A DNA stretch of 64,000 bases. Source: Sphingobacteriales bacterium (GTDB lineage Bacteria; Bacteroidota; Bacteroidia; Chitinophagales; UBA2359). This document shows, in pieces, positions 8,064-16,860 of the stretch. A program made the position numbers and the translations under genes. Positions within the stretch are counted from its first letter, which is position 1; each line of letters starts with the position of its first letter. Under the pieces are notes generated by a model. It did not search any database. It worked only from the letters and a program-made list of their open reading frames with translations, and was not told the DNA's origin. The stretch covers positions 124,001-188,000 of the forward strand of contig JADJTG010000012.1 of NCBI GenBank assembly GCA_016711285.1, read 5' to 3'.

Positions 8064-9188
8064 CTAAAGGTTTATATTTGGTATTTTATTCATTCCCTCT
8101 TTTATTTTCTCATCTACAATTTTTGCATAAATTTGGGTGGTTTTCAGTTCGCTATGCCCTAACATCTTGGAAAGGGTATATATTTCAGTTCCTAAAGTAA
8201 GTTGTAATACTGCAAAGGTGTGTCTTGCACAATGGAAAGTAATTTGCTTTGTAATTCCAGCTTTCAACATCCATCGGCTAAGTTCTACATTGGAGTAACT
8301 ACTATATTTTAGCCCTATAAATACCCTCTCATCGGGTTTGCCTCTATCCAGCATTAACTCCCTTGCTTGTTGGTTAATATCCAAATATTGCAGCCCTTTG
8401 GTTTTTTGTTGCTTAAAATGTACCCTCCAATTATTGTTTATTTTTTGTACATCATTCCAAATAAGATTATTAATGTCGCTCCATCTTAAACCAGTTAAAC
8501 AACTAAACAAAAAAGCCCTTTTCAATACATCATACCTACAAGGAACTTGTACTAATTTTCTAACCTCATCTAAGGTTAAATACTCCCTTGCATTATCTTG
8601 ATACTTAAAATTTACAATTTCAATTGCAGGGTTTCCATAAATAATTTTTTCTCTCATAGCCTCATTTAAACTTGCTCTAAATTTGGCAAAATAGGAGGCT
8701 TTACTATTGTTTGCAAGTGGTTTACCATCTTTCCTTTTTGCTTTATTTAGGTACTCCTTAAACCTTTCAACAAATTGTAAATTAATATCACTAAACGTTA
8801 CATTTTTTCCAGCAAATGCCTCTAAATGCAAAAGAGTACTGTACCAGTTTCCATAATTCCCTTTGGTTTCTTTTTTGCGTACAAGGTTTGTAAAGTATTG
8901 TATAAAATTGGTTTGCCTCTTAAATTCATTTGTAAAGCCATAAGTACCATTTTTTATTTCAAGTTCTCTTTTGGCTTTTATGCTTTCAGCAAGTTTTAAA
9001 TTTTCTTTGTTTTGTTGTTTATCAATCGGGTTGGTAGGCTTATCAAGCAAATACAAGTTTAAATACTCATACTCTCTAATCGGCTTTGTTTTGCCATCGG
9101 GTGTTTGAGTAGTGCCTTTGTATATTTCTAAATAAAGAGAAATAGTACCTTTTTTACTTTGCTTTCTTTGTCTTAAAAAAATTTTCAT
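8064..9188 (-). CDS. Tyrosine-type site-specific recombinase/integrase
   Basis: The 374-residue protein has the Bacteroidota integrase layout. An arm-binding N-terminus (MKIFLRQRKQSKKGTISLYL) is followed by a SAM-like core-binding domain (about 95-190) and a catalytic domain. The catalytic residues are all visible: R235 in TGLRWSDI, K264 region (QQKTKG), H319 and R322 in HCARHTF, H345 in LGHSE, Y354 in TQIYAK. It lies 178 bp from the mnmE-side att repeat and reads away from it, the normal place for the enzyme that made this insertion. The upstream 178 bp are rich in AACAACA repeats. Function as the element's integrase is well supported. Confidence 0.95.
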   Translation of the reverse strand: MKIFLRQRKQSKKGTISLYLEIYKGTTQTPDGKTKPIREYEYLNLYLLDKPTNPIDKQQNKENLKLAESIKAKRELEIKNGTYGFTNEFKRQTNFIQYFTNLVRKKETKGNYGNWYSTLLHLEAFAGKNVTFSDINLQFVERFKEYLNKAKRKDGKPLANNSKASYFAKFRASLNEAMREKIIYGNPAIEIVNFKYQDNAREYLTLDEVRKLVQVPCRYDVLKRAFLFSCLTGLRWSDINNLIWNDVQKINNNWRVHFKQQKTKGLQYLDINQQARELMLDRGKPDERVFIGLKYSSYSNVELSRWMLKAGITKQITFHCARHTFAVLQLTLGTEIYTLSKMLGHSELKTTQIYAKIVDEKIKEGMNKIPNINL

Positions 9189-9267
9189 TGTTGCTAATTG
9201 TTGCTACTTTATATAAAAATGTAATTTAACAACAAAAATACAACAAATAACAACATAAAACAACAAT
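9186..9267. promoter_or_regulatory. Integrase upstream region with AACAACA/TAGCAACAAT repeats
   Basis: Two copies of TAGCAACAAT on the minus strand (9186-9207) are followed by four close AACAA-type repeats (9230-9267). One TAGCAACAAT also sits near the left end (4676). These are candidate arm-type integrase sites and overlap the int promoter, which would allow autoregulation. Confidence 0.4.
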
Positions 9268-9365
9268 TAAATGAAATATTGGAAAGTAAAGTATTTTTTT
9301 ATAAAGTCTTTATTTATAAGGCTTTTTATGTTTTATTTTCTCTTATTTATTGTTATTAATTTTCA

Positions 9366-9386
9366 CTTTACTTTCCGATACAAAAA
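9366..9386. repeat. Attachment site, right end, inside the mnmE 3' end (21-bp direct repeat)
   Basis: Identical to 4586-4606. On the minus strand it encodes the last residues of MnmE, FCIGK, and the stop codon. The crossover therefore leaves a complete mnmE. Confidence 0.9.
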
Positions 9387-10770
9387 CGGCTAAAAACGCT
9401 TTCCAAAAGATCCTCGGTACTTACTTCGCCGCTTACCGTTCCCAAATAATGGAGGGCTTGCCGCAAATCCAACGCCAACAACTCGCCGCTATTGCCGCTA
9501 CCGATGCAGTGCAGGGCGGCTTGCAGGGCGGCGGCGGCTTGCGAAAGGGCTTCTATGTGGCGCGTATTGCACCAAAGCGTGTCGCTGCCCGCTACCGCCT
9601 GACGTGCCGCCGGCGTAAAAGCAGTATCGTAAATGGCGGTTTTCAACGCCTCCAAACCTTCGCCACTTTGTGCGCAAGTATATACCCACGTCACACCCTC
9701 GCCGCCCGCCTGCAACTGCAAAGTCGCCGCGCTCAGGTCGGAGCGTGCCGCCAGCAAATCCATCTTATTCACCACCACCACCACCTGCAAATTGCCGTGG
9801 TGCAATTTCTCCAAATCTGCCGCCAAATCTGCCGCACTTTGTTCGCCGCCATCGAACACATACAGCAAAATAGCGGCGTTTTTCACTTTATCAAAGGTTT
9901 TTTGAATACCGAGAGCCTCTATTTGGTCGCCCGCCTCGCGGATACCCGCCGTATCAATGAGCCGAAACGCCACCCCTTCAATATTGAGGGTTTCTTCAAT
10001 AGTGTCGCGCGTAGTGCCTGCCACCGGACTCACAATGGCGCGTTCTTCTTGCAGCAGCGCGTTCAAAAGCGTAGATTTTCCGGCATTCGGACGACCCGCC
10101 AGCACCGTCACAATACCGTTTTTCAGTGCATTGCCCAGCGCAAAAGTAGATTTGATGCGCTCAATGGTCTGTAAAATTTCGTGCAGCAGTGCCGTTAGCT
10201 GTCGGCGGTCGGCAAAAGCGACATCTTCCTCCGAAAAATCCAACTCCAACTCCACCAAAGCCGCAAAATCAATAAGACGCTGACGCAGCGCGGCTATCTC
10301 CTGCGACACACCGCCACGCAACTGCCGCATAGCCACCTGATGCGCCGCCTGTGTTTCGGAAGCAATGAGGTCGGCAACTGCTTCGGCTTGCGAGAGCTTC
10401 ATTTTTCCTTTTACAAAAGCACGCAACGTAAATGCACCTGCTTTGGCGAGTCGTGCGCCCTGTTGGAGCAGTATTTGCAACATACGGTTGATGATATAAG
10501 ACGAAGCGTGACACGAAATTTCTACCACATTTTCGCTGGTATGGGAGTGCGGCGCACGAAACAAGCCCAGCACCACCTCATCTATCATTTCATTTTGATA
10601 TTTCACAGTGCCAAATGCAAAGTATGCGAAGCCGCCTGATGAAAATCTTTTTTTGAAAAAACACTTTGAATGATGGCAATGGCTTCGCTGCCCGACAAAC
10701 GTATGACGGCAATAGCCCCTGCTCCGTTTGGTGTAGATAAAGCGACAATGGTATCTTGCAAAGAAGACAT
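9368..10770 (-). CDS. mnmE: tRNA modification GTPase MnmE (one frameshift near the start)
   Basis: MnmE works with MnmG to install the (carboxymethyl)aminomethyl group at wobble U34. The true start is ATG 10770 (MSSLQDTIVALSTPNGAGAI), the family's folate-binding N-terminus. One T is missing in the TTT of HFGTVKYQ near 10612, which breaks the frame. The rest is intact: G1 loop AGRPNAGKSTLLNAL, G2/G3 VAGTTRDTIEE and LIDTAGIRE, G4 NKMD, and the invariant C-terminal SRFCIGK. Length is about 467 residues, normal. The last codons are the attachment site of the adjacent integrative element. Confidence 0.95.
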
Positions 10771-11096
10771 AATTTTTTTTTAAAAAAGCAGTTGTTGAAA
10801 GTTAAAAAAAATATCAAAATTCATACAAATGATGCGTGTGTAAAGATGCGGCAAATGTGTATAAAATCAATAAAAATCATCATAAAACGAATAATTTTGG
10901 CAACAGCCGCCATACAAAAAACAAAACCGTTGCCCCGTACAGTATAATTAATACAAAAAATTAAGACTCACAACGAATTGATAATCAATAAGTTTTTTAA
11001 TAAAAAATAATTCTCTTTACAAAGTTTAATTTTTTGATAAATTCGCAGCAGCTAATTCTTTTCATTGATATAAAAAAATCATCAACACAGCAAGCT
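10771..11096. other. Divergent intergenic region, mnmE to permease gene (326 bp)
   Basis: AT-rich DNA that must hold the promoters of mnmE (minus) and the permease gene (plus). I found no convincing hairpin, repeat or conserved -33/-7 pair. Confidence 0.5.
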
Positions 11097-12148
11097 ATGT
11101 TCAACTACTTAATACGGCGTATTTTATATTCACTGAGTGTATTGTTGGGCGTGTTGTTGTTGGTATTTGCACTATTTCGTTGGTTGCCCGACCCTGCCCG
11201 CCTCACAATGGGGCAGCGCAGCGATGCCGAATCAATTGAAGCGGTGCGCCGTGCCGAGCATTTAGACGAGCCTTTGTGGAAACAATTTATTTTTTATCTC
11301 AACGATATTTCGCCTTTGTCGTTGTACGAAGATACACCCGCCCACCGCGCCGAGTATCGTTATACGCCGTTGTTCAAAATCGGAGAAAAAACGCTGTGCT
11401 TCAAAAAACCATTTTTGCGGCGTTCCTATCAAAGTCGCCGCCGTGTAAGCGACATTATCCTCGAAGCACTCCCCACCACTTTGCTCATCGGCTCTTTGGC
11501 GATGCTGCTGGCATCGGTATTGGGCATTGTTTTGGGAGTAGTGGCAGCTCTCAAAAAAAACACACCCCTTGACCATTTCATTGTAGCGGCATCGGCGTTG
11601 GGCATTTCGCAACCCTCCTATTTTGCGGGTATTCTGATAGCCTTGTTGCTGGGCTATTGGCTCAAAGATTATACGGGATTGAATCATAGCGGCTCGCTTT
11701 ACACATTAGACGATGGCGGCAATGCCATTTTTCAGGCAAAAAATATGATACTACCCCTCATCGCTTTGGGGTTGCGCCCTTTGGCAATTATTGTGCAACT
11801 CACCCGAAGTTCTATGATAGATACGCTGTCGCAAGATTTTATCCGCACTGCCCACGCCAAAGGATTGAGCCGAAAAACGGTGTTTTCAACACGCCCTGCG
11901 CAATGCGCTCAATCCGGGCAGCCACCGCCATTTCGGGCTGGTTTGCTTCGGTACTTACGGGTGCTTTTTTTATTGAATTAATATTTGATTGTAAAGGTTT
12001 GGGCTATGTGAGCGTGGTGGCACTAAACAATTTAGATTTTCCATTGGTGATGGGAGCAGTACTTTTTACAGCCACTTTATTTATTATAGTCAATATGCTC
12101 ACCGACCTGCTCTATGCGTGGATAGACCCGCGCGTAAGAGTGGAGTAA
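11097..12148 (+). CDS. ABC transporter permease, DppB/OppB (binding-protein-dependent) family, frameshifted
   Basis: Inner-membrane permease of the dipeptide/oligopeptide type. ATG 11097 gives MFNYLIRRILYSLSVLLGVLLLVF, the signature first membrane segment of DppB. A periplasmic loop follows, then SDIILEALPTTLLIGSLAMLLASVLGIVLG and the EAA-like cytoplasmic loop (DFIRTAHAKGLS...HALRNALNP). Two frame changes at about 11893 and 11930 split the EAA loop. The C-terminus (GAFFIELIFDCKGLGYVSV...) resumes and stops at 12148. No DppC, ATPase or binding protein is adjacent, so the other subunits must be elsewhere. The substrate is unknown. Confidence 0.88.
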
Positions 12149-12278
12149 TATTTTTTGTAAATTCACCAATATCTGCACTTTTTATTGCTGACCTTTGATG
12201 TCAGAAAATAAGAAATATGGCACAAAACAGAAAAGATGGCATATTTTTTTATGCTTTTTGGTGAAATTAAATTCACCC

Positions 12279-14078
12279 ATGAGCAATAAAAAGACTATCT
12301 CCCTTGCAGCTTTTTGTATCAGTGCAGGCTTATTGTTGAGCAATGGCATTATTCAGGCACAAACACTTTTAGATGCCCCTGTTATTGTAAATAATATGGA
12401 GGACACCTCTAAATTAATTATATACGCTTCGTTTAATCAAAGCAACAAAAATCCGCTGCTGCAATTGCAGTGCCGCCAATACCCCCATAAGTGCCTGGCA
12501 CAGCAATCACCCCACCAATTTATTTATTGGCATTGATGCCGGAAGAAACAACGGCAACGATGCTTTGTCCAATACTTTTATCGGTTTTACGGCGGGCAGT
12601 GCCAACATATCGGCGAAAACAACACGTTTATCGGCAGGAGTGCGGGTTTTAAAACGAATCGGGTTTCAACAATACATTTATCGGTCAAAGTTCGGGCAAC
12701 GCTACAACTTCCGGCTCATCAAACACCTTTTTAGGTGCAGAATCGGGCTTGTACAACAGTACCGGCTCGTCCAATACATTTATCGGAAAAGTGCCCGGAA
12801 CTTTCAACGACTACGGCAGCGACAATACATTTGTAGGCAAAACGGCGGGTTTTGGCAATGTATCAGGCGTGTATAATACATTTTTGGGCAGTTTGTCGGG
12901 CTACAACAACAACACCGGCAACTACAATACTTTTGTAGGCGGCGAAGCGGGCAACGCCAATACCAATGGCTATTCCAATACCTTTGTCGGGCATCGTTCC
13001 GGCAAGAGCAGCACCGTAGGTTATCGCAATACATTTGTAGGCAACGATAGCGGAATGAATAATACTTTTGGGAATTTCAACACGTTTGTAGGACACGAAG
13101 CGGGGCGCAATAATACCGAAGGGCACGACAATACTTTTATGGGTTTGAGTGCCGGTGCACAAAACACATGGGGAGCTTATAATGCTTTTTTGGGCAACAA
13201 TGCTGGCTTTAATAATACAGGTGGTTGGTTCAATACCTTCATCGGTGAGGGTGCGGGCTATACCAATCAATTGGGATATTGTAATACCTTTTTGGGTTCA
13301 AAAGCCGAAGGTCGCTACACCGACACTCTGGTCAATGCCACCGCCATCGGTTGGGACGCAAAAGTGACCACACCCAACAAAATCCGCTTGGGCGATATGA
13401 ATATCCACAGCATAGAAGCACAAAACAACTTTGCCACCATCGCCGACCAGAATATGATGAACAACATACAAGATTTTCATTTAGGATTGAATTTTATCAA
13501 AGAACTGCGTCCGGTGTCGTTTTCGTGGCAAAACAGCAACGACTCGCTCACTTATCAGGGATTGGTAGGGCAAGAAGTAGCACAAACCCTCAGCAAATTG
13601 GAAACAACGGCGAGTGTGGTCGTTCCGGCACAGCACAGCCAAGACCAATATGCGGTGCGCTATGCCGAGTTGGTACTGCCGCTCATCAACGCCATTCAGG
13701 AGCAGCAGGCAATGATTGAAAGTTTAAAAGCCGAAATAGATTCCATCAAAGGCGAGCTGGGCTACGAAACTCCCTGGGTGGACGGTTTGGAGCAGCCCGA
13801 CAACAACAACGAAGCGGCGGTTTCTTTGGCACAAAACGTACCCAACCCTTTCAGCAAAAAAACACGCATAGATTTCTATATTCCGCAGCAGGTGGGCAGT
13901 GCCGCTTTGCGCATCGTCACCATAGAAGGCAAAGAAGTGGCAGTATATGAAATCAAAGCACGCGGCACAGGCTCGCAAAACATCAATTTAAAAGATTTGC
14001 CGCAGGGCATTTATTTTATACACGCTCATAACAGACGGCGTAGCGGCAGACAGCAAACAAATGGTAATAGCAAAATAA
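12279..14078 (+). CDS. T9SS-secreted repeat protein with NTF(I/V/L)G repeats and S74-like domain, frameshifted
   Basis: ATG 12279 encodes a signal peptide (MSNKKTISLAAFCISAGLLL... ending in QAQ). From about 12,550 to 13,320 come some 17 short repeats of about 15-20 residues, pattern NTF(I/V/L)G-x2-(A/S)G-x3-N, likely a beta-roll stalk. A region like the Peptidase_S74 intramolecular chaperone follows (IRLGDMNIHSIE, then FIKELRPVSFSW, then YQGLVGQEVAQTL) and a short coiled coil (QEQQAMIESLKAEIDSI). The C-terminus is a T9SS type A sorting domain (VPNPFSKKTRIDFYIP ... LPQGIYF) ending VIAK at 14078. Frame changes occur around 12,450-12,700 and near 14,010. Probably a surface adhesin. Confidence 0.8.
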
Positions 14079-14186
14079 AAAACTTTTTTGGCGTGATATG
14101 AAAATGATTTTATACCATTGGCTTTGCCTGGATCTTAAATGGGCAACAAAAACGAAAAAACGTGAGTATATAAATAGTGGATATGT

Positions 14187-14228
14187 AAAAGGTACTTGTT
14201 TCTGTTATGGAAACGAGTACCTTTTTTA
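14187..14228 (+). terminator. Rho-independent terminator of the repeat adhesin
   Basis: AAAGGTACTTGTTTC pairs with GAAACGAGTACCTTT (one G-T pair) around a 7-base loop, followed by T6. It lies 109 bp after the adhesin stop. Confidence 0.8.
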
Positions 14229-14283
14229 TTTACTGGTAAAAATCGTGAGCATTAAAAACATCGGATTAATACTTTAAATTCCC

Positions 14284-14333
14284 AAAACTCCAAAGGCTGC
14301 CTACATCAAAAAAAATGCGGGCAGCCTTTGGTA
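14284..14333. repeat. 50-bp hairpin repeat, copy 1
   Basis: Identical over 50 bases to 16213-16262. It contains a perfect 12-bp stem (CCAAAGGCTGCC / GGCAGCCTTTGG) and an 18-base loop with A8. It sits between two convergent genes, so it may act as a terminator, but the loop is also fully conserved. Confidence 0.8.
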
Positions 14334-14367
14334 TTAGAAACTTTGATTTACACTACCCATTAAAACT

Positions 14368-15014
14368 TTACGGACAAGTAATACTAGAAAACACAGGAGT
14401 ACCTGTATCACTCACCGTCAGTCGCCAGCACTGCCCATTAGGCGATTTCATAATAACTCCATTAGTAGCACTTTCAATATAAATATCTCCGTTTGACACT
14501 TGTAAACGTGATTTTGGATAGTTTTGTTGAGAAAAAAATAAAGCAGGCATAATACCAAAACCTGCATTACCATCGGGACCTATTAAAAAGGTGATCCGAG
14601 AGAAAGGTTGCTTGGTGGGTTGAGGTGATGATGTCAATTCTGAAATAATCGCAATAATTTCTCTGGTCTACCACTAAGCGCCACCGAGATTTAGTGAGTG
14701 TTATATATGCTTTCTCCGCCAATACCTGTATTACCTCCATAATTGTTATAGAAGCCATTAAAATTAATAGCTTGAAAACCACTGGGTCCGCTGTAGAATC
14801 CTCCTTCTATCGGTTGAATATTGATATTTCCATTTTGACCGTCGGATATACGGACTCCTTCTTCTTGCGTACTATTAACGATAACGTGTAGTTTTCCGGT
14901 TGGAGCACTTGTTCCAAAACCCGAATTTTGACCAATGACATCAATATAATTTTGAGATAAAATATTGATTTGATGTAAAAAATAAAACATCACTAAATAG
15001 AATAGCTTCCGCAT
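14368..15014 (-). CDS. Hypothetical secreted protein (frameshifted)
   Basis: Family not recognised. ATG 15014 gives a signal peptide (MRKLFYLVMFYFLHQINILSQ), then QNSGFGTSAPTGKLHVIV, an opening typical of Bacteroidota surface proteins that precede tail-fibre-like domains. The middle (GGFYSGPSGFQAINFNGFYNNYGGNTGIGG) runs out of frame near 14,700-14,660. The protein resumes as EIIAIISELTSSPQPTKQPFSRITF and ends with NGQCWRLTVSDTGTPVF at 14368, a C-terminal motif seen in many Bacteroidota extracellular proteins. Total about 215 residues. Divergent from the XRE gene, with 140 bp between. Confidence 0.6.
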
Positions 15015-15154
15015 AAAATTTGATATAGTTTAGATTAAAAAAAATTTTTTACAAAAAACTATATAATTTTGGTTGTATTTTCATACATTTACAACACATT
15101 ATATTACTTTTTACATACGCAATACAACTTTTAATACCTTAAAATCCAATTTAT

Positions 15155-15530
15155 ATGAAACCCGTAGGCGAAAAAATCAAAAAAATACGCGAATTGAAAG
15201 GGCTTACACAAGAATACATTGCCGAAAAACTAAATGTATCGCCGCAGGCTTATGGCAAAATTGAACGCAATGAAACTCGTCTTGATGTGGAACGTTTGCA
15301 GCAAATAGCTAAAATTTTAGAGGTAAGTACCGAATTTATCAGTAACTTTGACGAAAGGCAGATTTTTATTAACTCCCAATATAATGGTGGCTATAAAGGT
15401 ACTTTTACCCAGAACTACAACGAGGCTACTCAGCAATTAATAGAACATCTGGAAAATTCGCTGAAAAAAAAACGAAGAAATACAGTTTTTACGACAACAG
15501 TTAGCGGTATTGTTGCAAGAAAAAAACTAA
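15155..15530 (+). CDS. XRE-family helix-turn-helix regulator (one frameshift near the end)
   Basis: Residues 1-65 form a Cro/C1-type HTH: GEKIKKIRELKGLTQEYIAEKLNVSPQAYGKIERNETRL, followed by LQQIAKILEVS. After a linker with a Tyr/Asn-rich stretch comes a C-terminal coiled coil. A nine-A run near 15,466 is off by one. Correcting it gives ENSLKKKNEEIQFLRQQL ... LQEKN and the stop at 15530, about 125 residues. The HTH plus coiled-coil plan is common in single-gene Bacteroidota regulators. The neighbouring toxin module runs in the opposite direction, so it is not clearly part of it. Confidence 0.85.
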
Positions 15531-15607
15531 AATTTTGAAAAAAATCAGTCGACAGCTTTTGAAGCGGGTATATGATTTTTGTAATCATAAAAACAATCGC
15601 CCTGTTT

Positions 15608-15877
15608 TTACAATAAATAATGACCAAAAGCTGAATAAATGATCACTGTTTCTTGTTTTACCTGATATACAAGTCGGTGTTCTTTATTAATTCTTCTGCT
15701 CCATAATCCGCTTAAATTATATTTTAGTGGTTCAGGTTTTCCAACTCCTCTAAAAGGATGTTCAGTGAGTGCGGTAAGAAGTACATATATCTTTTTGGTA
15801 ATTATGCTGTTCCCTGCCGACTTATGAAATTCAAAATGTTTTTGGGCTTCTTGGGTAATTTCTATTTTATACCTCAT
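15608..15877 (-). CDS. YoeB/Txe-family toxin (RelE superfamily)
   Basis: 89 residues, intact. The sequence shows the YoeB C-terminal pattern GLWSRRINKEHRLVYQV and a terminal Phe/His/Tyr segment (SAFGHYLL) that supply the catalytic Glu, Arg and His of these ribosome-dependent mRNA interferases. HPFRGVGKPEPLKYNLSG is the usual central loop. Its start overlaps the stop of the upstream antitoxin gene by 4 bp, so the pair is translationally coupled with the antitoxin first. Confidence 0.92.
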   Translation of the reverse strand: MRYKIEITQEAQKHFEFHKSAGNSIITKKIYVLLTALTEHPFRGVGKPEPLKYNLSGLWSRRINKEHRLVYQVKQETVIIYSAFGHYLL

Positions 15878-16098
15878 TTTATTCCCAAAAAACTTTTAAT
15901 ATCTTCTTGCTCCAATGTGATAAAATTTCCCTCTTTGTGTTGTTTTTTGCTTTTCTCAATCATTTTTACAAATTCGGGGTTATACAACTCCTCAGAAGAA
16001 ATTTCATAGTTAATTTTATGAAGTTTCATAAAGTCGTGCAGGGCAGTTTCCTGTTCTGGAGAATTTGGGTGGGCTATAAACATTTTTTTTTCAGACAT
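15874..16098 (-). CDS. Antitoxin of the YoeB-type module (not YefM-like)
   Basis: 74 residues, MSEKKMFIAHPNSPEQETALHDFMKLHKINYEI... ending EDIKSFLGIK. The C-terminal half is charged and helical, as expected for a toxin-wrapping tail. It lacks the MxxISYSEARxN opening of YefM. I believe it belongs to the DUF2683-like short antitoxins paired with Txe/YoeB toxins in Bacteroidota. Assignment rests mainly on the 4-bp overlap with the toxin gene. Confidence 0.75.
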   Translation of the reverse strand: MSEKKMFIAHPNSPEQETALHDFMKLHKINYEISSEELYNPEFVKMIEKSKKQHKEGNFITLEQEDIKSFLGIK

Positions 16099-16212
16099 AA
16101 TGACTAAAATTTTTATTGATTACCGAGACAGACAATAATGAAGTCACTTTTATAACAAAATTCAGTTTGTTTTTGTTTGTCGGTTTTGTATTCAGAAGTT
16201 TTTTATTCCTAA

Positions 16213-16262
16213 AAAACTCCAAAGGCTGCCTACATCAAAAAAAATGCGGGCAGCCTTTGGTA
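16213..16262. repeat. 50-bp hairpin repeat, copy 2
   Basis: Exact copy of 14284-14333. It lies just after the 3' end of the thioredoxin-like gene (stop at 16292, minus strand) and upstream of the antitoxin gene. Confidence 0.8.
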
Positions 16263-16291
16263 AAAAAATATGTGACTTTTAGAATGATTTA

Positions 16292-16731
16292 CTATCTAAA
16301 TTGTGTAAATGTACTGTTGGGAACTTTGGGTTTGTGTTTCAAGAGTTCGCGCAGCACCACATTTACATCGCTGTATCCGGGTGAGGCGTTTTTTTCTTTG
16401 CCTTCGGCATCAAAGAAGATAAGAGTAGGATATACTTTACTTCGTTCATTACAGCGGTGAGGTTAAATTCTGCTTGGCATTTACTTTATAATAAAAGAAA
16501 ATATTTGTCGAGCATAGATTGAATGGTAGGTGATTCGAACACTTCGTATTCCATACGTTTGCAGGGTTCGCACCAAGGCGCACCGAATGCCATCACAAAG
16601 GGTCTTCCTTTGAGATGAGCTTCGCCTTTGATTTCTTCAAAAGAGCCTTGATAATAAGTTTGTGATTGAGCAGAATTGGTATAAGAAAGAACGGTAAAAA
16701 ATACGAGCAAAGCAATTTTTATCAACTTCAT
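16292..16731 (-). CDS. Secreted thioredoxin-fold protein (frameshifted)
   Basis: ATG 16731 encodes a signal peptide (MKLIKIALLVFFTVLSYTNSAQSQ). The active site is APWCEPCKRMEYEVF (CxxC), followed by the usual helix and LDKYFLYYKVNAKQ strand. Frame changes near 16,485, 16,460 and 16,440 break the second half. Corrected, it reads VYPTLIFFDAEGKEKN (the cis-Pro strand), then SPGYSDVNVVLRELL, stopping at 16292 for about 145 residues. Probably a periplasmic disulfide oxidoreductase or reductase; the partner is unknown. Confidence 0.82.
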
Positions 16732-16799
16732 GCGCAAAACAAGATGAGGGGTGAGGCGATTAATTTTTTGTATTAAAATTATCTTCAGCGCGAAAATAG

Positions 16800-16840
16800 A
16801 AAAAGCCCGAATTATATCCAAATAATTCGGGCTTTTTTTA
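16800..16840 (-). terminator. Rho-independent terminator of the peptidoglycan-binding gene
   Basis: AAAAGCCCGAATTAT and ATAATTCGGGCTTTT form a long stem around a short loop, with T-runs on both strands. It lies 21 bp after the stop of the gene ending at 16861. Confidence 0.85.
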
Positions 16841-16860
16841 ATATTTAGTATAAAATAGGA

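Larger units (their letters stand above)
4586..9386. mobile_element. Integrative element (about 4.8 kb) inserted at the 3' end of mnmE
   Basis: The element is bounded by an exact 21-bp direct repeat (4586-4606 and 9366-9386) containing CTTTCCGATACAAAAA. The right copy overlaps the last codons and stop of mnmE. Inside are a tyrosine integrase next to the right end, a 298-residue unknown protein, an excisionase-like HTH protein, a 184-residue unknown protein, a gene II/X-type Rep and a last unknown protein, all on the minus strand. Base composition is more AT-rich than the flanks. No relaxase, Zot/pI or coat gene was seen, so it looks like an integrating plasmid or phage satellite. mnmE stays complete because the repeat restores its 3' end. 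Confidence 0.9.

Noticed and set aside
4586..9386. tRNA gene as integration target, or a filamentous prophage with morphogenesis genes
   Set aside because: No tRNA-like sequence is at either end (the core is the mnmE 3' end), and neither a Zot/pI ATPase nor coat-like small membrane genes were found inside.
9350..10174. 274-residue plus-strand ORF opposite mnmE
   Set aside because: It is composed of Arg/His-rich antisense translation of a clearly coding MnmE sequence.
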